Of a stretch of 64,000 nucleotides of DNA, positions 61,828-64,000 are shown piece after piece. Numbering within the stretch: the first letter of the stretch is position 1; each line of letters begins with the position of its first letter. Source of the stretch: CAYSWV01 sp964434865 (GTDB taxonomy: Bacteria > Cyanobacteriota > Cyanobacteriia > Thermostichales > Thermostichaceae); the NCBI GenBank assembly GCA_964434865.1, contig CAYSWV010000022.1, positions 8,346 to 72,345 on the forward strand, given 5' to 3'. Position numbers and translations under genes: made by a program. The notes beneath the pieces are model-generated. The model did no database searches. It was not told the DNA's origin and saw nothing but the letters and a program-made list of their open reading frames with translations.

Positions 61828-61882
61828 TACTGAGTTCAGAAAGTAGAACGCTCAATTCATACTTAAAGATAATGGCTACTCA

Positions 61883-63499
61883 TTAGTAACTGAAGCGAGC
61901 TTGAAGCGCACCTACACCAATAGTCGGATCATTGTCATTTACAGGGGAACCATTGGGGTTGAAGACAAAGTAAGCACCTGGTGTGAGGGTCAAGAAGTCA
62001 TTGATGGGGATACCATAGGCAAAGTCTAGAACAAAGGGACGCTCATCAACGAAATCAGTACCTACAATGGGCTGACCAAAAGTAACTTGGCCACTAGCAC
62101 CTTCCAGGAACAAGTCAGGGAAGAGGAAACCCGCTAACCAACCGTTTATATCTTCACTACCCAGATCGGCATTGAGTGGAATAGCTCGGTTAGAGTTGTT
62201 AGAGGTATATTCAACCTCACCGAAAGTCACCCAACCTGAGAAGATGACGCGAGGGGTAATTTCCCAATTAGTAGCAAAGGTAAACGCATTGACCCGAGCA
62301 AAAGCATCACCAAAGCCAGCCCCTAAGCCCTGGGGTCCGAGGAATAACGCTTCACCGTCAGAGAGGAAGTCAATGTCGTTAGCATCAGGTGTGTAAGAGC
62401 TACCAAACTGGAAGTACAACCCTAAGGTATCTACTGGGGTAAAGCCTACTTCAACATAGTGACCACTTTCACCACCAAAGATACCTGTATTACCTGAGGT
62501 ATTAGGATCACCGGCATCACCAGGATCTTGAGGATCATCAGCAGTGTAAGCATAAGCCAAACTGAATTGCTCAGACAGATCGTAGCGGAAACCTAGAGCA
62601 GCACCATCGACAGCATCCTGAGTAGATTTGGGGGTATCAGAGAAGTTTGAGAACTCATCCCAGGGAACGTTGTAAGCGAACACCTGATCAGCATCAACAC
62701 TGTTGAGACCCGTGAAAACTAACAGATTGCCATCAAGTACTCGGAACTGGTAGAACAAGTCATCCAGGACCACATCGCCGCCGCCACCACCGGAGAAATC
62801 AAACCCAGGATCACCAGCGAAAAATTCAGTATTAGCGTCACGAGCCTGCAATCTAACTCGCAATCGATCATTACCGGTAAAAGAAGCATCAAAGATCATC
62901 CGTAAACGATACGGGAGAATCATGTTGGCAGAATCAGACTCAATGTCAATGATGCCATCACTGTCAACGTCCCGATCATCTGTTAAGGCACTACCAGTCA
63001 AAGCTGTATACAACTCAAACCGGAGTTTAGTGACTGGATTGAAAACTTGGCCTTGTAGCTCAGCAACATCACCTTCTAGTACATCAACACGACCTTTGAG
63101 AGCTGCCAACTCAGCAGCAAACTCTTCCTGTAAACGTTGCAAAGTTGCCAAGTCTTCTCTGGATACTTTGTCCGCCAAACCGGCTGCAATTAGCTCATTA
63201 ATCCGATCCAGACAAGCATTCATACCTGCGGCAAACTCAAAACGAGTCATCGCCCGATTACCACGATAAGTTCGATCTGGGTAACCAGCGATACAGCCGT
63301 AACGTTCCACAAGAGATTGTAATGCTTGGAAGGCCCAATCAGTGGGCTGCACATCCGAAAGCTGAGAGATCGAGGTGACAGGTCCAGATGCCTGTGCAAC
63401 TTGCTGTTGAGCCTGAGCCATAGCAGGGCTAAAAACGGCTGTCGCACCTAAGGCACCAACAAACACAGCTTTCAACGAACTGAAATCTTTGTCAGACAT
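61883..63499 (-). CDS. SLH-domain outer-membrane porin (OprB / iron-uptake porin type)
   Basis: A 538-residue outer-membrane protein. A Sec signal (VFVGALGATAVFSPAMAQA) is followed by one SLH domain at about 40-100 (LSDVQPTDWAFQALQSLVERYGCIAGYPDRTYRG, MTRFEFAAGMNACLDRINEL). A short coiled coil (LQRLQEEFAAELAALKGRVDVLEGDVAELQ) and a C-terminal beta-barrel ending in RFSY complete it. These porins carry small solutes, including iron, across cyanobacterial outer membranes. GGAG lies eight bases before the ATG. A strong terminator follows. Confidence 0.94.
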   Translation of the reverse strand: MSDKDFSSLKAVFVGALGATAVFSPAMAQAQQQVAQASGPVTSISQLSDVQPTDWAFQALQSLVERYGCIAGYPDRTYRGNRAMTRFEFAAGMNACLDRINELIAAGLADKVSREDLATLQRLQEEFAAELAALKGRVDVLEGDVAELQGQVFNPVTKLRFELYTALTGSALTDDRDVDSDGIIDIESDSANMILPYRLRMIFDASFTGNDRLRVRLQARDANTEFFAGDPGFDFSGGGGGDVVLDDLFYQFRVLDGNLLVFTGLNSVDADQVFAYNVPWDEFSNFSDTPKSTQDAVDGAALGFRYDLSEQFSLAYAYTADDPQDPGDAGDPNTSGNTGIFGGESGHYVEVGFTPVDTLGLYFQFGSSYTPDANDIDFLSDGEALFLGPQGLGAGFGDAFARVNAFTFATNWEITPRVIFSGWVTFGEVEYTSNNSNRAIPLNADLGSEDINGWLAGFLFPDLFLEGASGQVTFGQPIVGTDFVDERPFVLDFAYGIPINDFLTLTPGAYFVFNPNGSPVNDNDPTIGVGALQARFSY

Positions 63500-63869
63500 C
63501 CTAGTTACTCCTTAGATATCCTCACACCAAGACAATCCTACCTAACAGTTTCAAGAAATGGATCAACTGACACGTGAGCAAAGCGTAAATCACCTTAAAA
63601 GGCTCTCGCCCTTAGCAACTTAACCCCAATAGTTTTTGGGTTGTTCAGGCTGGCTTAGAAGCATACCCTAACATCCTAAGTCTAACCCAGAGTCTGAGGG
63701 TATGGATATTTAATTTTGTAGATCCCAAGCAGTTGGAGTTGAGTTAACTGAGGGTTAAAGGCTTCTGATAAACCTAATAAGTAATCATCTATCTACGTTA
63801 GATCAAGCTAAGCCCCTCGCACAGACCAATCAGTGTGGTTTCGAGTAGTTCTCAAATGATCTAAGTTCA
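63500..63869. other. Porin leader region
   Basis: About 370 bases between the right-edge gene fragment and the porin. A weak hairpin AACCC-N11-GGGTT lies at about 63623-63643, without a T run. I see no Fur- or NtcA-type box by eye. Confidence 0.4.
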
Positions 63870-64000
63870 TCATAGACGAGGCAAAACATCCTTAGTATCA
63901 GGTGGATGTTTGACAATCAGATAGTTCACGATCCACTTCATTTCCGGGCATTGCACAATCATGTAACGATCAGCTGAATCGAGGTATCGATTTGTACTTA
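63870..64000 (-). CDS. C-terminal fragment of an unidentified protein
   Basis: A reverse-strand frame enters from the right edge and ends with TGA at 63870-63872. It encodes about 42 residues ending YLDSADRYMIVQCPEMKW, IVNYLIVKHPPDT and KDVLPRL. The composition is natural and there is no internal stop, but no family is recognised and the piece is short. A weakly similar string (HYTIVQ; DNA TTGCACAATC-x-TGTAA) occurs on the reverse strand just right of the scaffold gap at about 33925. Confidence 0.4.
   Translation of the reverse strand, partial: STNRYLDSADRYMIVQCPEMKWIVNYLIVKHPPDTKDVLPRL

Noticed and set aside
1..64000. Short duplications as insertion-sequence target-site footprints
   Set aside because: Unit lengths vary from 9 to 18 bp and no inverted repeats or transposase genes are found, so excision footprints of a single element type are unlikely.

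Overview
This window is chromosomal DNA from a cyanobacterium, taken from a draft scaffold with one 100-N gap at 33760-33859. The cyanobacterial assignment rests on several gene families. These are a phototaxis receptor with bilin-binding GAF domains (DXCF and CH motifs), a PatA-type response regulator, an SLH-domain porin, an NDH-1 NdhB subunit, a Ycf39-like reductase, squalene-hopene cyclase plus HpnB, and an NtcA-type operator before a cyanate operon. I cannot name the species. GATC is frequent by eye, and I saw no complete HIP1 octamer (GCGATCGC).

Layout. 1-6.8 kb: two radical-SAM genes, glucokinase, squalene-hopene cyclase and two small membrane-protein genes. 6.9-9.4 kb: a c-di-GMP phosphodiesterase with a PatA-type regulator whose phospho-acceptor Asp is Glu. 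9.8-14.8 kb: two tandem AAA-like (AAA_35) ATPases; the second is joined to 14 WD40 repeats across an apparent one-base frameshift in a G tract. 14.8-23.5 kb: housekeeping and orphan genes, tRNA-Gly, a lipoprotein protease, MsrA, and a lipoprotein ending in 31 Asp residues. 24.2-33.6 kb: a complete Pix-type phototaxis operon (CheY, CheW, MCP with tandem cyanobacteriochrome GAFs, hybrid CheA, second CheW). 34-42.1 kb: nitrogen functions, namely two genes of the nitrogen-starvation Nit1C set beside the gap, a decayed ABC binding-protein gene, then cynABD-cynS-CobW GTPase-WD40 behind an NtcA-type site. 42.8-45.1 kb: a secreted beta-propeller operon ending in a truncated AraC gene. 45.1-64 kb: hpnB, DUF423, serA, a bifunctional-nuclease-type gene, tRNA-Leu, an EcsC-like protein, a small heat-shock protein, xdhC, ndhB, cobH, pyrG, a Ycf39-like gene, a gyrB-like remnant, a CNNM/CBS protein, an SLH porin and a gene fragment at the right edge.

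Themes. Light sensing and motility (Pix operon plus c-di-GMP turnover) and nitrogen scavenging (cyanate uptake and hydrolysis, Nit1C remnants) are the two coherent systems. Hopanoid synthesis is represented by shc and hpnB, about 40 kb apart. The most unusual large-scale structure is a scatter of perfect or near-perfect short tandem duplications (mostly 9-18 bp, two copies) in intergenic DNA. One became a four-copy array of a Shine-Dalgarno-bearing 15-mer directly before pyrG. Several genes look damaged: a one-base frameshift, two internally deleted remnants and a truncated regulator. The lineage or the assembly may therefore carry many small indels.
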